Shown here: piece after piece, positions 40,727-51,948 of the stretch
Position numbering within the stretch: position 1 is the first letter of the stretch
Layout of the letters: the number at the start of each line of letters is the position of its first letter
From: Brevibacterium sp. HMSC07C04
Lineage (GTDB): Bacteria > Actinomycetota > Actinomycetes > Actinomycetales > Brevibacteriaceae
Reading direction: 5' to 3'
DNA length: 64,000 bases
NCBI RefSeq assembly: GCF_001815905.1
Contig: NZ_KV823235.1
Span: forward strand, 2,215 to 66,214
Made by a program: the position numbers and the translations under genes
Notes under the pieces: generated by a model
The model's database searches: none
The model's input: the letters and a program-made list of their open reading frames with translations, nothing else
What the model was told of the DNA's origin: nothing

Positions 40727-41806
40727 CTAAAGTTCCAGGCCTACGAGGTTCGGCTCCGGGACCAGAGTTATGCCGAATCTGCTCTGCACGCCATCGCGAA
40801 TGTGCCGTGCCAGTTCGATGATTTCCTGTGCCTGAGCACCGCCCCTGTTGGTCAACGCCAGCGTGTGTTTGCCAGACAGCGCGGCATTTGAACCGTCGAG
40901 CTTGAAGCCCTTGGCAAAACCGGCCTGCTCAATGAGCCACGCGGCGGAGGTTTTGACTGCCGAAGGGTCGTCTCTGCCCGTGCTCGGGTCGACGACGGCA
41001 TAGCGCGGTGCGCCTTCGGGAAGGGGCACCTGCTCAACATCGAGGATCGGGTTGGTGAAAAAAGACCCGGCCGACCAGGTGTCGTGGTCGCTGGGGTCGA
41101 GGACCATCCCCTTGGATCGGCGCAGTTCGAGCACGGCTTCGCGCACAGCCGTCGGGCTGGCGGCGCCTCCGACTTCCACGCCGAGCGCGTTGGCCAACTG
41201 CGCGTACTTGATGGGCACTGCCGAACCCGCATCGCCGGCTTTGGGCAGGCTGAAGGTGACCGAGAGGACCACGTAGCGCGGCTGACCGTGGTGCTGCGCT
41301 GTGCGCTTGAGGACCGAGGTTCGGTAGCCGAACTCAAGTTCTGCTTTGCGCACAATGTGGGTGCGGCCGAATTCACGGTCGAACAGAAACACCGATTCGA
41401 TGGTGGAGGCCACCTCGGCGCCATAGGCTCCGACGTTCTGAATCGGCGTAGCGCCCACGGAGCCGGGGATTCCCGACAGCGGCTCAAGGCCGGTGAGACC
41501 CTGCTCGATGGTCCAAGCGACGAAGCTGTCCCAGTCTTCGCCCGCGTGGGCCGTCACCCGCGCCGCGCCGCGGCCCCTTTCGAGCTGAACGCCCTCTGTG
41601 CGGATAATGCCCACGGGCCCGGCAAAGCCGTCATCAGCCAACACGAGGTTGGAACCTCCGCCGATCAGGAGCGCCGGACCTTCCTGGAGGCGAAATTCGT
41701 CTGCAAATGCGACGAGTTCGTTTTCGGTTGTGAGGACTTCCGTGTTTGCCGCTGGGCCGCCGATTCGCAGGGTTGTGTATTCGGCGAGGCTGACCGGTGC
41801 GCTCAT
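40727..41806 (-). CDS. murB: UDP-N-acetylenolpyruvoylglucosamine reductase
   Basis: FAD enzyme that reduces UDP-GlcNAc-enolpyruvate to UDP-MurNAc in peptidoglycan synthesis. At 359 residues it shows the start NTEVLTT after TTLRIGGPA, FAD-binding LIGGGSNLVLADDGF, SGIPGSVGATPIQNVGAYG near residue 112, the active-site GSFFTNPI with its Ser, and a final VPEPNLVG containing the catalytic Glu. This is a type I MurB with the extra loop. Its ATG overlaps the stop of the HadB-like gene, so the three genes are co-translated. Confidence 0.96.
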   Translation of the reverse strand: MSAPVSLAEYTTLRIGGPAANTEVLTTENELVAFADEFRLQEGPALLIGGGSNLVLADDGFAGPVGIIRTEGVQLERGRGAARVTAHAGEDWDSFVAWTIEQGLTGLEPLSGIPGSVGATPIQNVGAYGAEVASTIESVFLFDREFGRTHIVRKAELEFGYRTSVLKRTAQHHGQPRYVVLSVTFSLPKAGDAGSAVPIKYAQLANALGVEVGGAASPTAVREAVLELRRSKGMVLDPSDHDTWSAGSFFTNPILDVEQVPLPEGAPRYAVVDPSTGRDDPSAVKTSAAWLIEQAGFAKGFKLDGSNAALSGKHTLALTNRGGAQAQEIIELARHIRDGVQSRFGITLVPEPNLVGLEL

Positions 41807-42261
41807 GCCAAACGCACCTTCACCTGGGTGCGGCCAAGAACCTTGATCCCTTCTGCTGTGACGTCGACGTCAAGCCTCACGGTGCGGCTTTCTTCGTCAA
41901 TCGCCCCAACAGCCGCAGTGACTGCCAGTTCAACCGTGGGCTGTTCGGGGGATCCGCTTTCAGCATCGGGCACCACAACGGGCTTTGTGAACCGCGTGCG
42001 GTAGTCGATCACGGCGCCGGGGTCACCAGCCCACTGCGTGACGGGGCCAACGGCCAGGGCCATTGTGAGCATGCCGTGGGCAATGACGTTCGGCAGGCCG
42101 ACTTCCTGCGCAAAGCGCTCGTTCCAGTGAATCGTGTTGTAGTCACCGGAAGCCCCCGCGTAGCGGACCAGGTCCGCCCGCGAAATCGGGATGGTGCGGC
42201 TGATCACTTCCTGGCCGACTTCAAGTTCTGTCAGCACGGGAGATTTCGAGGTGTCAGTCAT
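41803..42261 (-). CDS. MaoC-like dehydratase, HadB-type
   Basis: Hot-dog-fold protein of the MaoC/(R)-hydratase group. The catalytic hydratase element is visible as RYAGASGDYNTIHWNERFA, with Asp and His in the expected positions, followed by GLPNVIAHGMLTMAL. From the ATG at 42259-42261 (GAGGAGG upstream) it has 152 residues; the frame is open seven codons further. With the preceding HadA-like protein it probably forms a heterodimeric 3-hydroxyacyl dehydratase, as HadAB does in mycobacterial FAS-II. The substrate in this non-mycolate-looking organism is unknown. Confidence 0.85.
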   Translation of the reverse strand: MTDTSKSPVLTELEVGQEVISRTIPISRADLVRYAGASGDYNTIHWNERFAQEVGLPNVIAHGMLTMALAVGPVTQWAGDPGAVIDYRTRFTKPVVVPDAESGSPEQPTVELAVTAAVGAIDEESRTVRLDVDVTAEGIKVLGRTQVKVRLA

Positions 42262-42703
42262 CGTCGCCTCCTCGCACAACAATGGTCGAAGTCACGGTGG
42301 CAACGTGATCGCCGCCTGCGGTGAGTTCGGTTCGGGTGGTGATCATGGCGTGGCCCCCGGCTTCGCGCAGACCGTCGATGTGGGTAACACAGTCGAGTTC
42401 ATCACCGGCGACAATCGGTCGGCTGTAGGTGAACTGCTCTCCGCCGTGGACCACCCGAGAGAAGTCGATGCCGGAGTTCTCATCGAAGATGTAGCGCTGT
42501 TCACTGCGCTGGGCGGGAATCACCGCGAAGGTCGGCGGGGCGACAAGATCGGCGTATCCGGCCGCGCGAGCCGCTTGCGCATCTGTGTGGGCCGGGTGCT
42601 GCGCTCCTGTTGCGCGCGAGAATTCGGCGATCGCTTCGCGCGAAACCAAGTACGGCTGCGGAAGGCGGTATTCAGCCCCCTGCAGCTGCGTGTTGACTGC
42701 CAT
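42254..42703 (-). CDS. FAS1-like dehydratase subunit, HadA-type
   Basis: 149-residue N-terminal-MaoC-like (FAS1_DH) protein: YLVSREAIAEFSRATGAQHP, VAPPTFAVIPAQRSE and the SRVVHGGEQFTYSRPIVAGD segment are typical. It lacks the catalytic D-x(4)-H pair of its neighbour and is expected to be the stabilising, substrate-binding half of a HadAB-like dimer. Its end overlaps the HadB-like start by 8 nt, and murB follows. GGAGGAAACT precedes the ATG. Confidence 0.85.
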   Translation of the reverse strand: MAVNTQLQGAEYRLPQPYLVSREAIAEFSRATGAQHPAHTDAQAARAAGYADLVAPPTFAVIPAQRSEQRYIFDENSGIDFSRVVHGGEQFTYSRPIVAGDELDCVTHIDGLREAGGHAMITTRTELTAGGDHVATVTSTIVVRGGDDD

Positions 42704-42799
42704 AGTTTCCTCCTCGTTCAGGGATCAAGTCTAGGCGGTTGGCGAGCGCTCTCTCGACACCACCACCGGGCGGCGGCGCCACGCATTCGGGCATAGAAA

Positions 42800-42831
42800 A
42801 AGGCTTCCAACAGAGGACTGTTGGAAGCCTT
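42800..42831 (-). terminator. Terminator after tRNA-Met
   Basis: A perfect 14-bp inverted repeat (42800-42813 with 42818-42831), loop AGGA. On the minus strand TTTTCTATG follows. It ends the tRNA-Thr/tRNA-Met unit 7 nt past the tRNA-Met gene. Confidence 0.85.
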
Positions 42832-42837
42832 GACAAG

Positions 42838-42911
42838 TAGCGGGAGCGGGGCTCGATCCCGCGACCTCACGATTATGAGTCGTGCGCTCTAACCACCTGA
42901 GCTACCCCGCC
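42838..42911 (-). tRNA. trnM: tRNA-Met (CAT), elongator type
   Basis: 74 nt, minus strand. The anticodon loop is CTCATAA. The acceptor GGCGGGG pairs with TCCCGCT (G-U at both ends), and the discriminator is A. The acceptor is paired at its first position, and the anticodon stem lacks the three G-C pairs of initiators, so it is the elongator. The T loop reads ATCGAGC, with A instead of the nearly universal T at position 54. No CCA encoded. Confidence 0.92.
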
Positions 42912-42937
42912 ACAGTGCAGCGCGGTGACTACACCAG

Positions 42938-43010
42938 AGCCCCAAAAGGGAATCGAACCCTTGACCTTTTCCTTACCATGGAAACGCTCTGCCGACTGAG
43001 CTATTGGGGC
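42938..43010 (-). tRNA. trnT: tRNA-Thr (GGT)
   Basis: 73 nt, minus strand. Acceptor GCCCCAA with TTGGGGC, anticodon stem TTTCC/GGAAA around ATGGTAA (anticodon GGT), T-arm GGGTTCGATTCCC, discriminator T. It lies 26 nt upstream of tRNA-Met and shares its terminator. Confidence 0.95.
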
Positions 43011-43104
43011 AACGAGACTTAACTCTACACACCCGATTGGCGAATGCAAAATCCGCACGGAGGGATCACGCAGAGACCTTCATCACAGCTGTTGATCCCG
43101 CATC

Positions 43105-43895
43105 TCAAACATCGAACTTCGCTGTCAGATAGCCCTGTAGGCGACCCAGCTGATTCGTGATGATCCCGCTGACGCCAGCTGACAGAAGCGCATCCCAGCC
43201 TTCAGGGGTGTCAACGGTGTGGACGTTGACGCACAGGTCAAGTTCGCTGATCTCCTCAACCAGTTCGCGGCGGGATTTGAAGCCGCGGAAGGACGGCGCA
43301 TAGCCGATTCCCTCAAGCCGCTGGACCAATTCGACATCGCCCTCTTTGGGCACCATCCGCAGGAGGATTCGCGGAATGTGCCCGGCAACCGCCTGGCAGT
43401 TGTGCAGGGTGTGCTGCGAAAAGCTCTGGAGGACCACCCGGTCAGCCATTCCGTGCTGCGCGATGAGGTCGACAACCGCAGCAACTCCCCCGGCTTCCCA
43501 ATCGCCCTTCAGCTCCAGCAGCAGCCAGCCGCCGCGAAACGACATGCTGTACAGAACGGCATCCAAATGCGGAATCCGCTGTCCGGCAAATCCCGGCCCA
43601 AGCCATGACCCGGCATCGGCCAAAGAAATCTGTTCGTCCGACAGACTCGCAACCGCACCGGATGCGTCCGTTGTGCGATTGAGAGTCGGGTCGTGCAGAA
43701 CCAGCGGAGTGCCATCAGCACTCAGGTGCACATCGATCTCAATGAAATCGGCTTCCAGCGCACGAGCCGCATCGAGTGCCGCCATCGTGTTCTCAGGTGC
43801 CGCGGAGGAATACCCCCTGTGGGCAATTGCCCACGGCTTGCCGCCTCGGCCGGGGACCCTGTCAATACCCCGCTCCCGAAGGAACTGCGTGAACA

Positions 43896-43896
<1 letters not shown>
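43105..43896 (-). CDS. Glycerophosphodiester phosphodiesterase family protein
   Basis: TIM-barrel GDPD enzyme of 263 residues that cleaves glycerophosphodiesters to glycerol 3-phosphate and an alcohol. It has the catalytic AHRGYSSAAPENT (His, Arg) near residue 27, the metal ligands in EIDVHLSADGTPLVLHD, a second catalytic His in VLHDPTLNRTT, and LLLELKGDW with a Glu ligand. No signal peptide, so probably cytosolic. The start overlaps the gdhA stop (GTGATG); GTG at 43899 or ATG at 43896 are both possible. Confidence 0.9.
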
Positions 43897-46377
<2,481 letters not shown>

Positions 46378-46420
46378 CGCTTAGACTGTGGGCGACGCGT
46401 TGGCGAACAAGGAGGCACAC

Positions 46421-46909
46421 ATGGCTGGTTCAAGCTTTGACATTGTCAGCAAGGTCGACAAACAGGAAGCGGACAACGCCCTGAACCAGGCGGCAAAGGA
46501 AATCCACTCCCGCTATGACTTCAAGGGCGTCGACCCTTCGATTGAGTGGTCTGGCGAAAAGGTGCTTATGAAGGCCAATTCGGAAGAGCGCGTGCTCGCA
46601 GTCCTCGACGTCTTCCAGTCCAAACTGGTCCGCCGCGGAATTTCGCTGAAGTCACTCGACGCGGGCGAACCCTTCGCATCCGGCAAGGAGTACCGGATCG
46701 AAGCGGCAATCAAAGAGGGCATCGAGCAGAAGACCGCCAAGGAGATCTCCAAGATCATCCGCGATGAGGGCCCCAAGGGCGTTAAACCGCAGATCCAGGG
46801 CGACGAGCTGCGCGTGTCTTCGAAGAAGCGCGACGACCTGCAGGCGGTGATCGCTCTGCTCAAGGGCAAAGACCTCGACGTCGACCTGCAGTTCGTCAAC
46901 TACCGCTGA
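46421..46909 (+). CDS. YajQ-family nucleotide-binding protein
   Basis: 162-residue cytosolic protein of the UPF0234/YajQ family, with two ferredoxin-like domains. It opens [20 protein letters not shown], has [19 protein letters not shown] and ends [20 protein letters not shown]. Homologues have been reported to bind cyclic di-GMP or to help phage/host gene expression; which applies here is unknown. The frame is open 11 codons upstream, but AAGGAGG 5 nt before the ATG at 46421 fixes the start. A bidirectional terminator follows. Confidence 0.93.
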   Translation: MAGSSFDIVSKVDKQEADNALNQAAKEIHSRYDFKGVDPSIEWSGEKVLMKANSEERVLAVLDVFQSKLVRRGISLKSLDAGEPFASGKEYRIEAAIKEGIEQKTAKEISKIIRDEGPKGVKPQIQGDELRVSSKKRDDLQAVIALLKGKDLDVDLQFVNYR

Positions 46910-46953
46910 CGGGCTCGGGTGAGCGCAGGCTGCGCCACCGACAAGCGGACCAG

Positions 46954-46985
46954 AAAGGGCGAGGCGGAGTTCCGCCTCGCCCTTT
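46954..46985. terminator. Convergent terminator, yajQ / fprA
   Basis: A perfect 15-bp inverted repeat (46954-46968 with 46971-46985) with A3/T3 ends and a very short loop. It lies between two convergent genes and should work in both directions. Confidence 0.8.
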
Positions 46986-47008
46986 GTGTTCAGGGGATCT
47001 CGTCTGAA

Positions 47009-48397
47009 CTAGGCCATCTTCATAGCCGCATCGACCATTGCCTGCCGCGTGGCCAGCTTGATGCGCTCACGGCCGTGCGGTTCACCGGCAGCCTTTTCGG
47101 CAGCCTCAATGCGGTGGTAGCCCTCCCAGTCGATGTAGTCGATGCCCTTCTCAGCCAGCAGGTCGACGATGGCGTCTTCTTCCGGCTTGGCAGGCTGGGG
47201 CAGACGGCCCGCTTCGTAGTCTTCGATGATGTGGCCGATGGTTTCCAGCGCATCGCCCTTCGTGTGGCCGATCAGACCAACGGGACCACGTTTGATCCAG
47301 CCGGTGGTGTACACACCGGGAATGTGATCTTCGGCCTGGGCGACATCGACCGATTCGCCGTCGATGACACGGCCTTCGATGTTCGTGATGACGCCGCGCC
47401 TGTCATCAAACGGCAGGCCGGGCAGCTTCGTGCCGAAGTAGCCGACCGCGCGGTACACGGCGTCCATCGGCCAGTCAGTGGTCTTGCCGGTGCCGTTGAC
47501 TCCACCGGTGCCGTCGAGTTCCTGGCGCTCCGTGCGCAGTGCCGTCACACCTGTCTCTTCGTCGCCGAGGATTTCAACCGGCGCTTCCAAAAAGTGCAGG
47601 TGCAGGCGACGCTTGGCTCCGGTGTCTTCGCGCAGTGTGAAATCGGTAAGGGTTTTGGTTACCTGTTTAACCTGATTGGAGGTGCGGATGGCCTCCATTG
47701 AGCCTTCGTCGAATTCGAAGTCCTCCGGGTAGACCACAATGTCGACATCGGCGGCCTGACCGAGTTCGCGGATCTCCAAGGGGGTGAACTTCGCCTGGGC
47801 GGGACCGCGGCGGCCGAAGATGTGCACATCGGTGACGGCGCTCTTCTTCAAGCCTTCGTACACGTGGTCGGGAATTTCCGTCGAGAGCAGATCATCAGCC
47901 TGCTTTGCGAGGATGCGCGCGACGTCGAGAGCGACATTGCCGTTGCCGATGACGGCGACCTTTTCGGCTTCCAGCGGCCATTCCTGCGAAACGTCAGGGT
48001 GTGAGTCGTACCAGTTGACGAACTCGGCAGCACCGTAGGAGCGCGGAAGCTCAACACCGGGGATCGGCAGCTTCGTGTCGATGAAGCAGCCGGTGGAGAA
48101 GATGACCGCGTCGTAATGGTCCTGCAGTTCTTCCAGCGTGATGTCCGTGCCGTAGTCCACATTGCCGAACAGACGCAGCTGATGGCGATCCATCACGCGA
48201 ATGAGTGCGTTCGTGATGCCTTTGATGCGCGGGTGGTCGGGCGCCACACCATAGCGGACCAGACCGAAGGGCGCCGGCAGGCGCTCGAAAAGATCGATGC
48301 TCACGTCGAAGTCACGTTCTTCTTTGGTCATGAGATCAGCGGCGTAGATACCCGCCGGACCAGCACCGACAATGGCCAAGCGCAGAGGACGACTCAA
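47009..48397 (-). CDS. fprA: Ferredoxin/NADP+ reductase, FprA type
   Basis: FAD enzyme that moves electrons between NADPH and ferredoxin. At 462 residues it belongs to the adrenodoxin-reductase-like group: N-terminal FAD site IVGAGPAGIYAADLM, RYGVAPDHPRIKG, NADP site VIGNGNVALDVARIL around residues 148-162, FGRRGPAQAKFTPLEIREL, and the C-terminal TTGWIKRGPVGLIGHTKGDA. The start is TTG with AAGGTG upstream. Possible partners are cytochrome P450s or ferredoxin-dependent enzymes outside the window. Confidence 0.94.
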   Translation of the reverse strand: MSRPLRLAIVGAGPAGIYAADLMTKEERDFDVSIDLFERLPAPFGLVRYGVAPDHPRIKGITNALIRVMDRHQLRLFGNVDYGTDITLEELQDHYDAVIFSTGCFIDTKLPIPGVELPRSYGAAEFVNWYDSHPDVSQEWPLEAEKVAVIGNGNVALDVARILAKQADDLLSTEIPDHVYEGLKKSAVTDVHIFGRRGPAQAKFTPLEIRELGQAADVDIVVYPEDFEFDEGSMEAIRTSNQVKQVTKTLTDFTLREDTGAKRRLHLHFLEAPVEILGDEETGVTALRTERQELDGTGGVNGTGKTTDWPMDAVYRAVGYFGTKLPGLPFDDRRGVITNIEGRVIDGESVDVAQAEDHIPGVYTTGWIKRGPVGLIGHTKGDALETIGHIIEDYEAGRLPQPAKPEEDAIVDLLAEKGIDYIDWEGYHRIEAAEKAAGEPHGRERIKLATRQAMVDAAMKMA

Positions 48398-48427
48398 AGT
48401 ATCACCTTTCCCTATATCCGACCGTCA

Positions 48428-48450
48428 ATTGTACGCACCGCGATTTTGGA
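48428..48450 (-). promoter_or_regulatory. Probable fprA promoter
   Basis: Minus strand: TACAAT (48428-48433, five of six to consensus) preceded at 17 nt by a weak TTCATT. The fprA TTG is about 30 nt downstream. It is back to back with the rarD promoter at 48504. Confidence 0.45.
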
Positions 48451-48503
48451 AATGAAGCTGTGCTCTATTGGCGAATAGTTGCTTTCCTCTCCGCAAGCGG
48501 GTC

Positions 48504-48516
48504 TACACTCGCCAAT
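48504..48516 (+). promoter_or_regulatory. -10 hexamer for a leaderless rarD transcript
   Basis: TACACT (48504-48509) ends 7 nt before the GTG at 48517. A TTGCTT at 48479-48484 is a possible -35 with a long 19-nt spacer. No ribosome-binding site. Confidence 0.55.
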
Positions 48517-49431
48517 GTGACCGATGACTCAGAATCCGCACCACTTCAAGCCGCCGCAACGACGCCCGCCAGCAGCTCAGCCACTTCAACTGCTGCTCTT
48601 CCCGCAGACGAAGCCCGTCGCCGCCGCGACGGGCTGATCTTGGGAATCGGCGGCTATCTGTTCTGGGGCAGCATGCCGCTCGTCTTTGCGGCAGCCGCCC
48701 CGGCCGGCGCCTTCGAAATCCTCGCCCACCGAATCATCTGGTGCTTGGTGTTCTGCGCACTGCTGCTGGCTTTCGCCCGCGGCCTCAAGCGCACGTGGGA
48801 CCTTGCGCGCAAACCGAAGATCTTCGGCACCCTGGCCGCCGCCTCGCTTTTTGTGGGCATCAACTGGCTGGTGTTCATCCTCGGCGTACAGGCCGGCCGC
48901 GTGACCGAGGTCGCGCTCGGCTACTACATCAACCCGCTGATCACAGTGGCGCTTGGCATCATCTTCCTGCGCGAGCGCCTGCGGCCCCTGCAGTGGACCG
49001 CAATGGGACTGGGGCTCGTCTCAGTTCTCGTCATCACAATCTCTGAGGGCATCGTGCCCTGGCTGGGCCTGGCGGTGGCCATCAGCTTCGGCCTCTACGG
49101 CCTTGTCAAGTCCAAGGTCGGCTCCCGCGTAGGCGCACTGGAGGGGCTGACAATAGAGTCCTTCATCCTCACGCTGCCCAGCATCGTCATCCTCGCTGTC
49201 GTGGAAGCCAACGGGCTCGGCACGTTCACCACGGAAGGCTTCTGGCACACCGTCCTGCTGCTGATCTTCGGCGAGCACATGTCCCGGGGGCAGTGGTGGG
49301 GATTCATCATCATCTGGGTCACAGTCGCACTCATCGGCGCTGATTCGATTCGCGCAGGCAACCGCGCCCGCCGTGCAAAGCGCGCTGTACAGAACACCCC
49401 AAACACTGCCGGTGGCCCTGAAGCCGGCTGA
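48517..49431 (+). CDS. RarD/EamA-family transporter
   Basis: 304 residues from the chosen GTG, with about 10 transmembrane segments in two EamA repeats after a 45-residue polar, Ala/Ser-rich N-terminus. The RarD pattern includes GYLFWGSMPLVF, AHRIIWCLVFCALLL and the central VALGYYINPLITVALG. RarD proteins are uncharacterised drug/metabolite-type permeases. The frame is open 19 codons further upstream, but the GTG lies 7 nt after a TACACT hexamer, fitting a leaderless start. No partner gene. Confidence 0.88.
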   Translation: MTDDSESAPLQAAATTPASSSATSTAALPADEARRRRDGLILGIGGYLFWGSMPLVFAAAAPAGAFEILAHRIIWCLVFCALLLAFARGLKRTWDLARKPKIFGTLAAASLFVGINWLVFILGVQAGRVTEVALGYYINPLITVALGIIFLRERLRPLQWTAMGLGLVSVLVITISEGIVPWLGLAVAISFGLYGLVKSKVGSRVGALEGLTIESFILTLPSIVILAVVEANGLGTFTTEGFWHTVLLLIFGEHMSRGQWWGFIIIWVTVALIGADSIRAGNRARRAKRAVQNTPNTAGGPEAG

Positions 49432-49475
49432 AGCTTCGGTGCGCCCGAGCTCTGGCGGGCTCTGGACGGAGTGGT

Positions 49476-50546
49476 TCAGCCGACCCGGTTGACGACTCCG
49501 GCGGCAAACAGTTCGAAGGCCGCCTTGATGGGCCCGTCCGGGAGGTCGCGCAGCGCTTCTACGGCACGAGCCGACCACCGGCGGGCCTCGGCACGAGCAT
49601 CCTCCATAACGGGATGGGCGACGAGTGCGGTGCGGGCCGCTTCGAGCGCTTCGTCAGAGGAAAGATCAGCATTCAGCAGATCGACGATCCGCTGCGCTTC
49701 AGCATCCCCTGCCGCAGCTTCGCGGCGAATGAGAAGCGTCGGCATAGTCGGCACGCCCTCGCGCAGGTCCGTTCCGGGTGTTTTGCCGGATTCGTCTTCT
49801 TCTGAGGCCAAGTCGATGATGTCGTCGGCCAACTGGAACGCGACGCCGACGTTTTCACCGTACTGCCGCAGGGGCTCCACGAGCTCAGCAGAACCGCCGG
49901 CAGCCAAGACCGCGAACTCACCGCACGCGGCAATGAGCGAACCCGTTTTGTCCGACAGCACGCGGATGTGGTGCTCAACGGCGTCTGCACCGTCTTCGGG
50001 GCCGGTGTACTCACTGAGCTGACCCAGCACCAGACGTTCGAAGGTCTCCGACTGCAGAAGAACGGCACGCGCACCGAGCTCCGAACACAGGCTGGACGCT
50101 CGTGCAAGCAGAACATCGCCGGTGAGAATGGCCACCGAATTGTTCCACACCTGGTGGGCAGCCGGTGCGCCGCGGCGCACGGGAGCTTCGTCCATAACGT
50201 CATCGTGGTAGAGCGTGGCCAAGTGGGTCAGTTCGACAACAGCACCGGCTTTCACCACATCGAAGCTTTCCGCGTTCGCTTCTGGGCTCAGCTGGGCCGC
50301 CCACTGTGCGGCCAGAAGAACCAATGACGGGCGCACTCGCTTGCCGCCGGCTGACAGAAGATAGCGGGACGATTCGTCAGCCAGGCGGTCAGTCTGGCGC
50401 ACCGCGTCGTAAAGGAGCTGTTCGACCTGTTCGAGCTGACGATCGAGGTTGGCGCTCAGGTCAGCGCCAACAGCGGCGAAAGCACCAGGTTTGGGCTGGG
50501 TGCCCGGCTGTGCGGAGGGCGCGCTGGCCTCGCCAGAAGGTGCCAT
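49476..50546 (-). CDS. Polyprenyl diphosphate synthase
   Basis: Makes the all-trans polyprenyl diphosphate tail for menaquinone from isoprenyl units. The 356 residues include the first Asp-rich motif in HDDVMDEAPVRRG near residue 114, GKRVRPSLV, the KTGSLIAA element and the second motif QLADDIIDLA near residue 240. The residues before the first motif (LATLY) suggest a long-chain (C35-C50) product. The first ~40 residues are Pro/Ala-rich. It lies next to a MenJ-like reductase and menG in the same direction. Confidence 0.92.
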   Translation of the reverse strand: MAPSGEASAPSAQPGTQPKPGAFAAVGADLSANLDRQLEQVEQLLYDAVRQTDRLADESSRYLLSAGGKRVRPSLVLLAAQWAAQLSPEANAESFDVVKAGAVVELTHLATLYHDDVMDEAPVRRGAPAAHQVWNNSVAILTGDVLLARASSLCSELGARAVLLQSETFERLVLGQLSEYTGPEDGADAVEHHIRVLSDKTGSLIAACGEFAVLAAGGSAELVEPLRQYGENVGVAFQLADDIIDLASEEDESGKTPGTDLREGVPTMPTLLIRREAAAGDAEAQRIVDLLNADLSSDEALEAARTALVAHPVMEDARAEARRWSARAVEALRDLPDGPIKAAFELFAAGVVNRVG

Positions 50547-50625
50547 CGTCGTCTTCTCTTTCCTCAGATTCTCAATCGGTTCGGCTGTGCAGGGATCTGC
50601 GACCCCTCAGTCTACGTTCACTCTG

Positions 50626-51948
50626 CTAGCGATTCGAGGTGGCAGGTACGGCCGTGATGAGCGCGTGCACTGCCCGGTCGTGCAGGTCGCGGTGTGCCCG
50701 CGGGTCGTCTTCGTAAAGATTAGCCAACAGTTTGACCGCAAAACTCATCAGGTATCGCGAGCCCATGCCGTACTTGAGTCCCAGTTCCATAACCTTGGGC
50801 TGGCCGATCAGGTGGGCGAAGCCTCGTCCCAGCGTGAAGTAGCTGCCGTATTCGTCCTGCACGGCCGTGCTGAACCCTGCAAGCTTTTCCCGGTAGACAG
50901 CCTGCGGGAACCCGCGGTAGGTGCTGATGATGTCAGCAGCGATCCGCGCCTGTTCGAACGCGTAGTCGATGCCTTCACCGTTGAACGGGTTGACCATGCC
51001 TGCAGCATCACCCAGCAGCATGACTCCCCGGTCGAAGTGCGGGGTGCGGTTGAACGCCATCGGCAGGGCTGCCGAGCGGATGGGCTGGCGCATTCCCTCG
51101 CTTCCGTCAGCCCCGCCGATGCCCCACTCATCGCCCATTGCGGCGATCCAGTCCTTGAGCACCGTCTGGTAGTTGACCTTGCCGAACTGCGGGCTGGTGT
51201 TGAGGATGCCCAGTCCCACGTTGACGGTGCCGTCGCCCAGGGGGAAGAGCCACCCGTAGCCGGGCATGGGTTCGCCCTCGGGGCTGCGCAGCTCAAGCCA
51301 CGACTCAATGAACGGATCGTCGTGGCGCGGAGAGTCGTAGTAGGTGCGCACTGCCACGCCCATGGGACGGTCATCGCGCTTGCGGTGCCCCATCTGCACG
51401 GCCGTGCGGGCGCTGACCCCGTCTGCCGCGATCACGATGGGCGCACGGAAGAACACTTCCTCGGCCGCTTCGCCGGCCTTGTTGGAACGCAGCTTCCGCC
51501 CCCGGACGTCTGCCGGGACGGCGCGAATACCCGCAATCCAACCCTTGTCGAAAACGGGCTCTTCTGCTGACATCTGCTGGTACAGGACAGCACCCTGCTT
51601 TTCGGCGTGCCGGGCCAGCTGTTCGTCAAGGTCCATACGGGCTCGGGTCAGTCCATAGGACGGAAAGCCCGTCACATCCGGCCACGGGATTTCCAGCCGG
51701 TGTCCCCCGCCGATAAGGCGCAACCCGCGATTGCGGTGCCAACCGGCCTCATCCGGCAGGGAAAAGCCCAGGTGGCCGAGCTCTTTGACCGCCCGCGGCG
51801 TCAGCGCGTCACCGCAGATCTTGTCGCGCGGGAACGCCGTCTTCTCCAGCAGCGCCACATCGAGCCCGGCGTGTGCCAAGTGGGCGGCGACCGCAGATCC
51901 GGCGGGACCGGCACCGACGATCACGACATCGGCATCGACGTTCTTCAC
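50626..51948 (-). CDS. Geranylgeranyl-reductase-family flavoprotein, MenJ-like
   Basis: FAD-dependent reductase of 440 residues: N-terminal dinucleotide site VIVGAGPAGSAVAAHLA, PRDKICGDALTPRAVKEL (the CGD element of the family), and LLGDAAGMVNPFNGEGIDYA near residue 310. In mycobacteria the homologue MenJ saturates one isoprene unit of menaquinone. The position between polyprenyl diphosphate synthase and menG supports that role here. Its start overlaps the menG stop (ATGA). Confidence 0.9.
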   Translation of the reverse strand: MKNVDADVVIVGAGPAGSAVAAHLAHAGLDVALLEKTAFPRDKICGDALTPRAVKELGHLGFSLPDEAGWHRNRGLRLIGGGHRLEIPWPDVTGFPSYGLTRARMDLDEQLARHAEKQGAVLYQQMSAEEPVFDKGWIAGIRAVPADVRGRKLRSNKAGEAAEEVFFRAPIVIAADGVSARTAVQMGHRKRDDRPMGVAVRTYYDSPRHDDPFIESWLELRSPEGEPMPGYGWLFPLGDGTVNVGLGILNTSPQFGKVNYQTVLKDWIAAMGDEWGIGGADGSEGMRQPIRSAALPMAFNRTPHFDRGVMLLGDAAGMVNPFNGEGIDYAFEQARIAADIISTYRGFPQAVYREKLAGFSTAVQDEYGSYFTLGRGFAHLIGQPKVMELGLKYGMGSRYLMSFAVKLLANLYEDDPRAHRDLHDRAVHALITAVPATSNR

